Assembly: GCA_016713035.1 (NCBI GenBank)
Contig: JADJPW010000002.1
Location: 310,001-374,000, forward strand
DNA length: 64,000 bases
DNA from: Verrucomicrobiaceae bacterium
Lineage (GTDB): Bacteria > Verrucomicrobiota > Verrucomicrobiia > Verrucomicrobiales > Verrucomicrobiaceae
Direction of reading: 5' to 3'
In this document: in pieces, positions 18,504-30,804 of the stretch
How positions within the stretch are numbered: position 1 is the stretch's first letter
Layout: every line of letters begins with the position of its first letter
Translations under genes and position numbers: made by a program
Notes under the pieces: generated by a model
Databases searched by the model: none
Told to the model about the DNA's origin: nothing
The model's input: only the letters and a program-made list of their open reading frames with translations

Positions 18504-21500
18504 ATGAAAACCATGCGCCGCTATCGGCAGCCCATTTCAGCGCTGCTCGTTTCCCTTTTGGTATTTTGGCAAGTTTCTCCGTCACTCATTGCTGCCACAG
18601 TTTATTGGGACGGAAGTACGGATGGAGCCTGGGCAACTGCTGCGAACTGGAATACGGCCGCAGATGGCTCTGGGGCCAATGTTACCTTTGCGAACAATAA
18701 TGACCTCGTCTTCATCACTACGGGTGGAATCAATTTGACGCAGACTCTGGGAGCCAACCGTACGGTCAGGAGTCTCTCATTTAATTCAAACCTAACTGCA
18801 CCGCTGGCGATCAGTGGCAGCACACTCACCATCGCCCCGACAGGCGCAGGGCTGACACCTACGGGAACCGGGATCGACATGTCGGCGGCTGGCGCGGATG
18901 TGACTATAGGTTCAACGATCACTCTCGGTGGGGATCAGACTTGGCTGCTTGGAGCCGGTCGCACGCTGACCGTGACGAGTGCCTTCACGGCGGATGCCAC
19001 GGATGATCTGATTTTGGACGGAGCTGGCACCCTCAGTCTCGGAAATACCACGGACAACAATTTTCAGATAGGAAGTATCACACTGCAAAATGGCGCTAAC
19101 CTGCTCAATACCCAGGATAATCCCTTCGGAGACACGACGACGGCCATTATTATGAATGCAGGCACGACATGGGACAAAGGAGGCTTCACCGATGCTTTCA
19201 AGGCAATCAGTGGTACGGGCGGCTCTGTCATCAATGCGGGCAATCTCGATTTTCGATCCCTTACTGGTGAGAGCAACATGTTCTCTGGTACGGTTACAGC
19301 GGCGGCTGGGAATACGACCGCAGACCTCATCAAGCAGGGGCAGGGGAACCTAGGCACGCAGATCATTGCTGGAGATGTAGATTTTAAAGACCAGTTGCTG
19401 GTTTACTCTGGCACACTGGGACTAGAGGGTGCGAGCGGTGCTGCTAACCAGGTTGGCACCACACTTACGAACGGTGTGGCAGTGCTATTGGGTCGTACGG
19501 ATGCATCTACAGTCAGGGATGCGGGGGTGCCGATGTCCACGTTGTTGTTGGATAGCACGGTGGCGAATCATGCGGCCCAAAATCGCCTCCGCGATGACAG
19601 CGAGATCGAATTTCGCAGCACGGGGCACCTGAAACTCATCGGTAATGCAGCCGCTATGACTACGGAGAATGTGGGGGTGCTCGATGTGGCGGAGAGCAAC
19701 TTTGCGGACACGCATGCGGTCGTCACCCTGCAAGATGGTGGTGCTGGCATCACACTGACTGCCAATGGCCTGCTGCGGAGTCTCGGCTCTACTCTCCTTG
19801 TCAGAGGGAATGGTCTGGGTACCGCAGCAGCAGGTGCTGGAGTGACGAATTTGATTTTCGACGTCACAGTGCCTTCGATCACGGGTGTCGCAGGCACACC
19901 GACAGTGGGAATACTGCAAGGCGTGTTCGGCGATACCTCTGCCTCTGGAACAGGGACGGGCCTAACGACTTACGGTACAAACGGCGTCCGCCTCCTCACC
20001 AGCGCTGAATATGCGGCGACTTTCAGTGGCGCGGGGGAAAACGTGAGTTTGACGGCCAACCAGACCCTGTCTGGTGCGCTCACGGACCTCACGGCAACTT
20101 TGGCAGGGGCCGGTGTCACTTTGGACTTAGGCGCTGCGACACTCACGCTCGCTAATGCCAGTATCGTGAGCAATGGGACTGCTGCCGGCACAATCAGCAA
20201 TGGGTCCATTTCATTTGGGGCTGCTACTGAAGGCATCATCTACACACCACAGGATCTCACGCTTAACGCCTCGATAATTGGATCTGCGGCTTTGACGAAG
20301 GCGGGCATTGGCAAGCTCACTCTCAGTGCGGCGCAGACTTATACCGGTATGACTTCCATCACCCAGGGAAGTGTTGACGTGACGGGCAGCTTCATTCTCC
20401 CTGCTACACGATTGAATGTAGATAATGCCACCTTAAACTTCACCGGAGCTGGCGCTTACAATCGCACGGGACTCCTAAGCGGCTCATGGAACAGTACGGT
20501 GAATTTGAATGACACTGCGCTCGAACTCGTCGGGCTCGGCACAGATATCAGTTATTTCGGGCAGCTCAATGGATCTGCTTCCTCCACTCTCATCAAGACC
20601 GGGGGCAATATTTGGACTCAGCGTTCGCTCAATAGCTCATTCCTCGGAAACGTGATCGTGCGCAGCGGGACCTTTCGCTTGCTGGGAGATACTTCAACTT
20701 CGACAAGCCCTGCTGCCGGCACTCTAACGGGAGCAGCTTCATTCCTCGTGGAGACTGGAGGCACGCTGTCATTGGATAATCAAACCGCCACGGACACGCG
20801 GTCGATTAGTAACCGCATCGGGGACACCGCTACTGTTACACTCAATCGTGGCACTTTCGTCATCACCGGAAACAACAGTGCCAGGCCTAGCGAAACCATC
20901 GGCAGTATGGTGCTCCAGGGTGCGTATAACACCATCACGCTGGATGCAGACTTTGGCTCCAATACAGACACGAATACCTCACATGGAGACGTGGTGCTCA
21001 CTGCGGGCACTCTTGTGCGGCAGAATTCTGCTACAGCCCTTGTTCGAGGGGATAATCTAGGCTTTGCCATCGGCGGCATCGCAGACGATGCTACTGCTGC
21101 TAATACCACAGGGGGTAGTGCTGGTGATCCTGGAGGGGCAGAGTCGAATCTGAAATTCACCACGGCTCCCACCCTCAGTGGTGCGGGCACAGGTTCTGCG
21201 ATTGGCATTATTCCTTATCTCACAGGCGGCGTGAGCGCTGGCAGTAGCGGAAGCAGTCTTGTCACCTATGATGCTACAACTGGTATCCGCCTACTCGATT
21301 TTAGCCCCACGACGACAGATTATGCCTTCCGTGCTGTCTCTACGGCCACCAATCTCACGGCTTCCACTTTGAGCGGGAATAATGTTTATATCGATATCAC
21401 TGCGAATAGCTCGGATGCCATTCTCGATGCAAATGTCACCATAGGCGGTCTTGTGTTGGATAATACGGGTGGCACGGCATCTGATCTCAATCTCAATGGC

Positions 21501-24500
21501 AATACACTCACCATCGCAGGGGGGGCTCTGCTCTCTACAGGATCGTATGACAATGAGGTGCTCGCTGGAGGGGTGATTACCTTTGGCGACAACCTCGCCA
21601 CTGGCTATGAGGGCTACATTAATGGTGTGCGCCCAATTAACATCAATGCGCTCATTACGGACAATGGGGCTAATTCCGTCTCATTAACCACAGACAACAC
21701 GGTCTATCTTCAAAATAATAACACATACACTGGTCCTACGGTCATCAACTCCGGTCGTATTGAGACTGTCACTGTCAATGCTTTGCCAGTGGGCACGCTA
21801 TTGACGGTGAACGGGGCTGGTGCACTACGTCTCTTCGGCGGCAGTCAGGAAATTGGTGGCTTGCAGGGGATCGGTTTTGTCGAAAACCAGCATGCCACCA
21901 TTGTTCGTGCCCTGACCATCAACACGGACACGGTTTCAGATAATTTCACTTTCAGTGGTGTGCTGCGAAATGGCGCTGCTGCTGTTTTAGAGCTGGTAAA
22001 GACCGGCCCAGGCACCCAACAGCTCGCGGGTCTCGTCGGTAGCACGGCTACCGGGACGGTGACTGTCCAGGATGGTCGGCTTGTTCTCGATGGGGGCATG
22101 ACGGCAGACAGTGGTTTAACTTATACGGATAATCGCCTTGCGACCACGGTCCCAGTCGTGCTCGGCTCAGGTAGCTCCAGCGGCATCCTTCAGATCGGTG
22201 GTGTCACTCGGCAGTTGAATCAGACGATTGGCTCCCTAGCTACCGCAGGCTCTGGCACCACAAACACCATCGTAGGTGGAAATTCGGCTCTCTCGACTCT
22301 GACGATCGACCAAGCATCCAATACCACATTTATAGGGAATCTCGGCGGAGCTGGCACTAATGAAAACAACCTCTCCATCAGCAAAACCGGGGCAGGTGAA
22401 CTCATCGTCACAGGAAATGCGTCCTATGCTGGAACCACCAGCGTCACGAATGGTAAACTCATTCTCAATGGCACGCATAATCTCGATGGAGCCATCACTG
22501 TCGGTCCTGGAGAGCTGCGTGTCAGCGGAGCGGGCCTGCTGGGCGGCAGCTCTGGCTCCAGCATCACCGTGAACAATGGAGGAAGCTTCATTCTAAATGA
22601 TGGCAATACAAACCAGACCTTTGGCGGCACAGGCAACATCCTCACCCTTAATCAGAGCACTCTGACGACCCAAGTTGGGTTCGGCTTGATCGGCGCAACG
22701 AGTGACCGCATTACTCTCGGGAGTGGTCAGACTCTCTCCATCACCGGCTTGATCGACACGGTCATCGTCGTTGGCTCCTCTCCTACGGTGCTGACGGACC
22801 GAGGCTACCTCCTCATCGATTCCGCTGTCGATGGTGCCTTTACGGGAACAGGCAGCTTCCAAATCGGTGCCATTGAGAACGCGGGAAACTTCATCTACAA
22901 CGTCGCCCGGGAAGTCACCGGCACCGATCCTGATCGCCTCTACCTCACTGTGACTGCCAATACGACTCCACCGCCCAATGATGCTTGGTGGAAGGGCGAT
23001 CTCACCGGACCTGCAGCGGGCTCTTGGACAGCCGTACAGCTAGGGGGCTCCTCGAACTGGGATACGAGTGAGAGTGGTGGAGTGGATGCAGCCGTCCCAC
23101 CTGGGGCGAACTCACACGTCCACTTTAGTGCTACAGGAGGTGCCAATTTCGCCACTCAGCTGCTTTCCACTCTTACCATCAAAGCGCTCACCTTTCATGC
23201 TGGTAGCGGCACCAATGGCGTTTCCATCGCGGGCACTGGTCCCCTCACTATCGGCAATGGAACTGATACTCCTAGTCTGAATGTGCTCACCAGTGGTAAT
23301 GATGCCATCACTATCAGTGCCCCGGTTCTGCTCGGAGCTGCACAGTCTTGGAATATCGAAGATGGTAGCGCTGTGCTCACGGTCAGTGGCGGTATCAGCG
23401 GCACGGGCGGCCTGAGTCTCAATGACAATGGAACTGCATCTGGCACCCTATTACTGACCACGACCAGCAGCGCCTATTCAGGGGCAACCTCAGTCTCAGC
23501 AGGTCGTCTTGCACTCGAGGGCATCAATCGTCTGCCAATCACGACTGACCTCACCCTCGGCAGCGCCACCCGCTCCGCCATCCTCCAGCTCGGCACGGCC
23601 ACCGCTGCCGCCAGCACCACGATCGGAAACCTCCTCGAAGGAGCCGCCTCTGGTAGCTCCATCGTGGGAGGAAATGCGGCCTCATCCATTCTCACCGTTG
23701 TTCAATCCACCGTGGTTACCTTCGACGGGGTCATCGGTGGAATCGGCACGAATGAAAACAACATAGGCATTACCAAGGACGGAGATGCCACACTCACACT
23801 CAATGGCGCAAACACCTATGCCGGAGCCACCACCGTCACAGAGGGCACACTTGATCTCGGAGCCACTGGCTCCATCGCTGGATCGGCGGGGATCAATGTA
23901 ATCGCCGATGCAGGCACAAACGCCATTTTCGACGTCAATGGACGAACCGCTGTATTAAGCGCCGGGGTCACTCTAGGTGGCTCTGACGGGACTGCTACCG
24001 CGAGGATCAATGACACGGCCACTGGCGGCCTGATCACTCTGGGGGGCAATGTCACCTATTTGGCCGCCAATAACCCACTCGGTGCCACCATCAACGCCAA
24101 CCTCTCCAACGGCGGTAATTCACGCACCTTCACAGTCGAAGACTCCTCCAATGCTACCACAGACCTCACCCTCAATGGCACATTCGCATCGAGCAATAGC
24201 GCCACCATCACCGGAGCTGGCACCATGACCGTCAATGCTAACTGGACACTTGCAGGCACAAATCTTTCCATCACCAAAACAGGCAATGGCATACTCAATC
24301 TCAACGCCATCACCAACGCCACGGGCACTGGCGACTGGAACATCAGTGGCGGTACTGTCAATGCCACTGTCACCAACGCACTCAATGCGAATGATAATAT
24401 CATCGTCACCGGCACGGGGCTTGCCGACTCCGTCATCCTGAATATCTCCGGCACGGCTGGCACGAGTGGAGTCCATCAGGGAAATGACTTTTACATCCGT

Positions 24501-27500
24501 GCCGGAGCACGTGTGAATGTCAGTACGACCAATGGCATTAGCACCGGCACGGACTCCATCCTCATCGGTGATTCTGCCTCCATCGCCACTCCAGGCGTCC
24601 TTGATCTTCAGAGCGCAGACATCAATGTCGGAGCTAATGGCCTCCTCCTCGGTGCATCTGGTGGCCAAACTGGCAATATCATCGGCGACGGTGTCATCAC
24701 CACCGTGGGTGGCTACACTCTGCGCAATGGACTCATTGAGGACGGCATCACGCTCGCTGGCGGCTCTCTCACAAAGATAGGCGACGGCACTGTCACCTTC
24801 TACGGTACGCGCACTGCGGGAAACACCAATATCCAGGAAGGCCATCTCATTCTCGACTACTCTACCAACAATAGTTCTAAAATCGCTGGGGTTCTCACCC
24901 TTGGTGCCACCACACAGGGGAATCTCACCACGCCTATCTCATTGGTCATTGAAGGAAGCGACTCCGCAGCCACCATCCAGGCCGTTTCCAGCACGACCAT
25001 GGGCACGACGGGGCACGTCCTGGTGGACATCAATGCAGGCACCGGTCAAACAGCCACGCTGGAGCTAGGAGCCATCACCCATTCCATCGTCGGATCTACG
25101 GTGAATTTCGATTACTCCTCTTCGAGTGCCAAAGCCACCACCACTGCCGCCGCTGTGCCTGCTCTAGGCTATGCCACCGTCACCACTGGCGGCACCACCC
25201 GTATCGCAGGTGTCGATGCTGCTGGGACCATCATTCAGGCCTCCACTACTACTGGAAACGACAGCAGTTTGTGGGTGCATGACGCAAACATCATCAACAC
25301 TGCTGGCTATACCGGTACCGTAGCCTCCTGCGCCGTCATTCAGAGTCTCACCTTTGATGCCGCTGCCGCATCTGCCATTGCAATTGATTCAGGCAACGCC
25401 CTCATCATCAACAGTGGCGGTATTTTGGTAAACTCCACTGTCGGGGCCAATGCCAGCGTCATCAGTGGTGGTTCCATCTACGGCTCCAATACCTCGCCAC
25501 TTGGAGAAATCACTGTGCATCAGCACAATGCAGCCGCTCCATTGACGATCTCCTCCAACATCGTCCAGAGCTCAGGCATTGCCAAAAGCGGCGCTGGAGA
25601 GTTAGCTATCAGCGGTAGTAACACCTTTGTACCCAATAGCCGCCTCACTATCAATGAAGGTACCGTCTCTATCTCTGGCGGCAGCGCCCTCGATGACTCC
25701 ACCTCCATCCTCATGCGTGCCAATACGGTGCTCAATATCAATTCCTCTGAGACGGTGGGTAATCTAGACACTTCAGGAGGTACCATCTCCATCGCCACTG
25801 GTCAGACTCTCACCCTGAATCAAACCGCAGCATCCACAGTAACATCCGCCATCACTGGCGCTGGTAATCTCGTCAAAAACGGCACCGGCATTCTTACCCT
25901 CACCGGTACCAGCACGCGCACAGGCACGACCACCATCAATGGTGGTAATATCACTCTCAGTGGGGCCGCTGGCATGATGAACGGCTCCACTGCCTTCATC
26001 CTTAATGGAGCCTCCCTCGTTTCGGATCAAAATGACGCTACTGAGCGCAACCGTATCTCCAACAGTGCCGCGATCACTCTCAACAACACCGCCGGCACGA
26101 ATGGCCTCATGTCCACCACCAATCAGGGCAATACGAAAACTGAAGACGTCGGTGCAGTCACCCTCGGAGCAGGTCATAACACCCTCACCGCCTATGGCAG
26201 TGTCACCAGTGCCATCTCGAATCTTTCTGTGGACAGCCTTACACGCTCAGGCCGAGCCACAGCTCTAGTCCGAGGGAATAATCTAGGCACCGCAGCCTCC
26301 ACCACACGCGGTCAGATCATAGTCAATGTCGCAGCTGGCAATACAGCTATTGAGGGCCAGGAAATAGGTGGTGGTGGAGCTGCAGGCTCAACGAGCATGA
26401 GCATTATCCCCTGGCTCGTCGGTGACTCGAGCCAGAGCGGCCTCGGAAACAGCTTTGTCACCAATACCGGCACCACCAATGGCCTGCGCCCACTCACCGC
26501 AGCAGAATACAAAACTGATGAAGCAGACTTTAATGCCCTGGCTGCTGCCACTCCGAGCACGGACAATGTTCGCTTTGCCACCAATCCATCGGCCACACTC
26601 ACTGGCACGCCTTCCGCCATTAATTCCCTCGTCTTCGACTCCACTGCTGCAATCACTGCCACAGCCGCCACCTCCACCAGCATCGAAATCACCACGGGAG
26701 CCATTCTCGCCGCCAATACGGGCAATCATGCAATCGATGGCTTTTCGAGCATTACCACGGGTGGTGGTAGTGACTACACTGTCTATGTCACAACTTCCGC
26801 TAGCACATTCACCATAGGCTCCCCGCTAACGACGACTGTTCCCCTGGTGAAATCTGGCGCAGGCACTCTCAGTCTCACTAGTAACGCCAACACCTTTACT
26901 GATGTCTTTATCAATCAAGGAGCCATCCTCATCAATAACCCCGATAAGCTCGGCACAGGCTCCCTGAATTTCGATGGCGGCATCCTTCGCCTTGCCTCTG
27001 GCTTCTCGGGGGCGCTTGGCAGCAAAGTCGTCAATCTCCTCACAGGCGGCGGTACCATCGACACCAATGGCATCAACACTACCGTTACCGATATTGCCAT
27101 CACGGGCACCACCAGCCTCACCAAAGCAGGCTCAGGCACACTCACCCTCGCCGGCACCGCCGCCACTACCCACGCTGGCCAGACGGTGCTCACCGGAGGT
27201 AGTCTCGCCCTTGCAAAGACTGTCGGCACTAATGCTATAGGCACCGGTGGAATATGGGTGCAGGGCCTTACAAACGGTGGCACCGTCACTCTCAGCAACA
27301 TCGCCAGTGAACAGATCGCAGACACGGCCACCGTCACCATGACCAACAATGGCGGAACACCTACTGGTGGTGCCGTCTGGAATCTCAATGCCCAGAGTGA
27401 AACCATCGCCAATCTGGACATGTCCACGGTCTCCACCTCCGCCACAAAGGTAAACATTGCCTCGGGCGGTATGCTGACGGTCACTGGCAGCATCAACCTA

Positions 27501-28642
27501 AATCACAACCGCGCCGCTACGGGGAATAGTTCATCCCATGTAGAGATCACGGGTGCAGGAACTCTCAACCTCGGTGGCGGCCAGCGAATCATCACAGTGG
27601 AGTCGAACAATACTGCTGCCAATCTACCAGGCTCTGATGCCGATATCGACACCGTCATAACAAATGGCGGCATCATCAAACAAGGCAGTCGGACTCTTTA
27701 TCTCAAAGGTGCCAATACCTACTCCGGCGTCACCGACATCCAACAGGGAACCGTCAGCATTAGCACCAGTGCAGGACTCGGCGATGCCTCCGCCACCAAT
27801 ACCATCCGCATAGCCAACGGCACGCTCCAGAGCACGGGTGCCAATGTAAACCTCACCGCCAACCGCTCCATCGAGCTCGATGGCGTTTCGGCCATCATCG
27901 ATGTCACCGGCACAAACGTCCTAACGGCCCCGGCGCTATCACTGGCCATGACTGCGTGCCTCTCACCAAAACCGGCACCGGCACACTAGATATCAGCGGA
28001 ACAAACACCTACGAAGGAAGCACTGCGGTCACCGCTGGCACCCTCCTCGCCAATAACACCTCTGGCTCCGCTACCGGCACAGGCTCCGTCACAGTCGCTG
28101 CTATCAGCACCCTCGGGGGCACTGGCATCATCGCCCCAGCTCTTAATAACAGCATCACCATCAGCGGATTGCTCGCCCCTGGCACCACGGGGGCCACCGC
28201 TGGCAGTGATCTCGCTCTCATCACTTCCGGCACTGGTAATATATCCCTCTCCACGGTCACCTTTGACATCTTTGCCAACACCGTCGGCACCAATCCTCTC
28301 GCTTCCAACGACCGCGTCCTCATCTCCGCCACCGACTGGAGCAATATCCTCTTCAGCGGCAGCAAGACGCTCAATGTCAGCACCACTCTTGATTCCACTA
28401 CTTGGAATTCTGGGGATAACTGGCAGCTTTTCGACTGGTCCGGCATCGCTGGCGGCACCGCCCCCACCATCGGTAGCGGCGGCTTCGATGTGTTCAATCT
28501 TCCCACGCTCAATAGCGGTCTCGTATGGGATACCAGTGCTCTCTACACCACAGGTATCATCACCATCGCTCCTGAGCCCACTCGTGCCCTGCTCCTCCTG
28601 CTAGGCCTGTTTGGCCTCGCTATGCGCCGTCGCCGGAAATGA
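18504..28642 (+). CDS. Second giant beta-strand repeat protein with PEP-CTERM tail, frameshifted near its 3' end (about 3379 aa)
   Basis: A tandem paralogue of the preceding gene. It has the same signal peptide style (residues 1-31), the same opening block (TVYWDGSTDGAWATAANWNT), a matching mid-protein block (AWWKGDL...SHVHFSATG, near residue 1495), PATR repeats throughout, and three copies of the LVRG/IIPW/GxR module. The frame from 18504 runs to a stop at 27989, but the alignable tail continues in another frame to 28642. Adding one G within the CCCCGG run near 27928-27932 restores TAPGAITGHDC and joins the tail, which ends APEPTRALLLLLG plus RRRRK, a PEP-CTERM signal. Without correction the main product lacks its sorting signal. 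Function is presumably as for its neighbour. Confidence 0.85.
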
Positions 28643-28646
28643 CTTC

Positions 28647-28686
28647 CTGCTTTCCTCTGAGCTCTCTCAGGCAAAAAGCAGTTTTT
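28647..28686 (+). terminator. Rho-independent terminator after the second giant gene
   Basis: CTGCTTT (28647-28653) pairs with AAAGCAG (28675-28681), with a nested CTGAG/CTCAG stem, and is followed directly by TTTTT. It begins 5 bases after the stop at 28642, a classic position. Confidence 0.6.
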
Positions 28687-28734
28687 AGTTCCCATTTTTC
28701 GATTTTCAGTCCACAACGATTCGCGGTCACTGCG

Positions 28735-28782
28735 AGGCGTTTTTCCTCCCAGTTCGTTTTAGTCGAAAACAACGCCTTTTTC
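28735..28782 (+). promoter_or_regulatory. Structured leader, possible attenuator-like hairpin
   Basis: AGGCGTT (28735-28741) is complementary to AACGCCT (28771-28777), with a small nested GTTTT/AAAAC stem. The outer stem is followed by a run of T. It ends about 24 bases before the ATG of the Gfo/Idh/MocA gene. It could be a weak terminator for upstream transcription or a leader structure; the sequence alone does not decide. Confidence 0.3.
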
Positions 28783-28805
28783 CTTCGTACAACCTCGCTC
28801 TCATC

Positions 28806-30347
28806 ATGAATAACACCACCCGTCGTACCTTCATTCGTAGCACCGCCTTAGGCGCAGCTGCGGCCTCACTCCCCTCTTTTGCAGCACCCATCGGGGCCAA
28901 TGGTGATGTCCGCGTCGCGGTCATCGGCTTCAATGGTCGCGGTGCCGGCCATATCAAGAGTCTGGAAGAAATCCCCGGCGTGCGCATCGTCGCCCTCTGC
29001 GACGTGGACACCAACGTGCTCACCAAAGGCGTCGAGAGCCAGGCCAAGAAAAACAACACCGTCACCGCCTATACCGACTACCGGAAGCTCGTTCTCGACC
29101 CCGAAATCGACGCTGTCACCATCGCCACGCCGAACCACACCCACACCCTCATCGCCATGACCGCCATGGCCGCTGGCAAGCACGTGTACGTCGAAAAACC
29201 CGTCTGCCACAATATCTGGGAAGGCCGCCAGCTCGTCAATGCCGCCGAAAAAGTCGCCAAAAGAGGCATCGTCGTCCAGCACGGCATGCAGCGCCGCTCC
29301 AGCCCCGGCTGGCAGGCTGCTATGGACTGGGTCAAAGAAGGCCACATCGGCAAAGTCACCCTCTCACGCGGCATCAACTTCAAAAAACGCGAATCCATCG
29401 GCAAGCTCGCCGCCCCGGTCGAGGCCAAGGACGGCGTCGTCAAAGCCACCTTCCATGACCTGCGAGACATCAAGACCGATCCTGCGGGCAAACCACAGAA
29501 CGTCGATGTCGATTACAAGCTCTGGGCAGGTCCACGCGGCGTTGGTCCGATCAACCGCTCTCAGTTCCACTACGACTGGCATTGGCAGTGGGCCTTCGGC
29601 AATGGCGACATCGGCAACCAAGGACCTCACCAGACCGACGTCGGTCGCTGGGCACTGGGTAATCCAGAACTCCTGCCGAAGCGTGTCATGAGTCTCGGTG
29701 GCCGCTGGGGCTACGACGATGATGGCGAAACCGCCAACAACCAGCTCGCCTTCTTCGACTACCAGCCCGCACCACTCCTCTTCGACAACCGCGGCCTTCC
29801 CTTGAAGGACATGGATTGGAAGCTGGAGCCCGTCTATCGCGTGAATGGCAAAACTGCCGCCGCCCGCGTCGGCAACGTCATCCACTGTGAAGGCGGTTAC
29901 GTCATCGAGTCCAAAGCTTACGACAACGAAGGCAAGACCATCACGAAGTTCGACAACTTCAACGACGGCCAGGATCACATGCTGAACTTCATCAACTCCG
30001 TGCGTGCCGGGAAGCTCATCAATCCGAACCTCCACGTCTCCCACGGCTTCCACGCTGCCTCGCTCGCCCACCTCGCCAACATCTCCTACCGCCTCGGCAA
30101 GCTCGCCAGCGTGGACGAGGTCAAAGAGCGCATCAAAAACGACAAAGCAGGCACCGAAACCTTCGAGCACTTCGTGCAGAACCTCGTGGACAATAAAATT
30201 GACCTCAACGTCGATAAAATTAGTGCCGGTCCTTGGCTGGAGTTCGATCCTGTCGCTGAAAAATTCATCGGTGAATACGCTGAGGAAGCGAACAAGCTCG
30301 CCACTGAGAACTATGTGGAGGAATTTAAGCTGCCAGAAGTCGGCTGA
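28806..30347 (+). CDS. Gfo/Idh/MocA family oxidoreductase, TAT-exported
   Basis: A 513-residue protein. The N-terminus has a twin-arginine signal (RRTFIRS then an Ala-rich hydrophobic stretch ending SFAAP). The Rossmann fold starts at VRVAVIGFNGRGAGH, with the family motifs TPNHTH and GKHVYVEKPVCHN, followed by the long alpha/beta C-terminal domain. Such proteins oxidise or rearrange sugars and cyclitols with tightly bound NAD(P); TAT export with cofactor already loaded fits this. Verrucomicrobia and Planctomycetes carry many paralogues, so the substrate cannot be named. It is flanked by a structured leader and a strong terminator, so it is probably monocistronic. Confidence 0.9.
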   Translation: MNNTTRRTFIRSTALGAAAASLPSFAAPIGANGDVRVAVIGFNGRGAGHIKSLEEIPGVRIVALCDVDTNVLTKGVESQAKKNNTVTAYTDYRKLVLDPEIDAVTIATPNHTHTLIAMTAMAAGKHVYVEKPVCHNIWEGRQLVNAAEKVAKRGIVVQHGMQRRSSPGWQAAMDWVKEGHIGKVTLSRGINFKKRESIGKLAAPVEAKDGVVKATFHDLRDIKTDPAGKPQNVDVDYKLWAGPRGVGPINRSQFHYDWHWQWAFGNGDIGNQGPHQTDVGRWALGNPELLPKRVMSLGGRWGYDDDGETANNQLAFFDYQPAPLLFDNRGLPLKDMDWKLEPVYRVNGKTAAARVGNVIHCEGGYVIESKAYDNEGKTITKFDNFNDGQDHMLNFINSVRAGKLINPNLHVSHGFHAASLAHLANISYRLGKLASVDEVKERIKNDKAGTETFEHFVQNLVDNKIDLNVDKISAGPWLEFDPVAEKFIGEYAEEANKLATENYVEEFKLPEVG

Positions 30348-30369
30348 TCCACCCAACTACGCATTCAAG

Positions 30370-30399
30370 AAGCCGGGGACTCATCTCCCCGGCTTTTTT
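30370..30399 (+). terminator. Rho-independent terminator after the Gfo/Idh/MocA gene
   Basis: AAGCCGGGGA (30370-30379) and TCCCCGGCTT (30386-30395) form a perfect 10-bp GC-rich hairpin with a 6-base loop, followed by a T run. It lies 23 bases after the stop codon at 30347. Confidence 0.85.
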
Positions 30400-30439
30400 A
30401 TGGCTTTCTCCTGCATTTTTGACATATCCGCACAGCGCC

Positions 30440-30799
30440 ATGGAAAACTCCGTCCCACCATCCTTGCCCGTGCCCAGCGTCTCAGAGAGTGATAAGACCC
30501 TCGGCATCGTCATGCACATCCTCAGCCTCATTGGTCTTGCCATCATCGGCCCACTGATCATCTGGCTCATGAAGAAAGACCAAAGCGCCTACCTTGATGC
30601 ACAGGGCCGCGAGCTGCTGAACTTCCAGATCAGCTACATCATTTACGGCATCATTTCCTTTTTCCTCATCTTCTTGGTCATCGGATTCGTGCTCATCTTT
30701 GTCATCGCCATCGCGTCACTCATTTTCACCATCATTGGCATCGTCAAGGCCGCTGACGGCCAAGTTTACCGCTTCCCATTCTGCATCCGCATTCTGTGA
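30440..30799 (+). CDS. DUF4870 (Tic20-like) small membrane protein
   Basis: A 119-residue protein with a Pro/Ser-rich N-terminus, then SDKTLGIVMHILSLIGL, a first membrane segment, the loop KKDQSAYLDAQGRELLNFQ, and a long second hydrophobic region ending IGIVKAADGQVYRFPF. The pattern D...G...LNFQIS and the closing ADGQ..RFP are typical of DUF4870 proteins. Its function is unknown; distant similarity to Tic20 has been proposed for the family. The ATG at 30440 is preferred to a TTG 21 bases upstream. It converges with the kinase gene, with only 5 bases between stops. Confidence 0.85.
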   Translation: MENSVPPSLPVPSVSESDKTLGIVMHILSLIGLAIIGPLIIWLMKKDQSAYLDAQGRELLNFQISYIIYGIISFFLIFLVIGFVLIFVIAIASLIFTIIGIVKAADGQVYRFPFCIRIL

Positions 30800-30804
30800 G
30801 GCGG

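Noticed and set aside
6797..28512. Dozens of 60-300 codon minus-strand frames opposite the giant genes.
   Set aside because: Low-complexity Val/Ala/Pro-rich or Gly-rich antisense of repetitive coding sequence, without start or ribosome-site logic.
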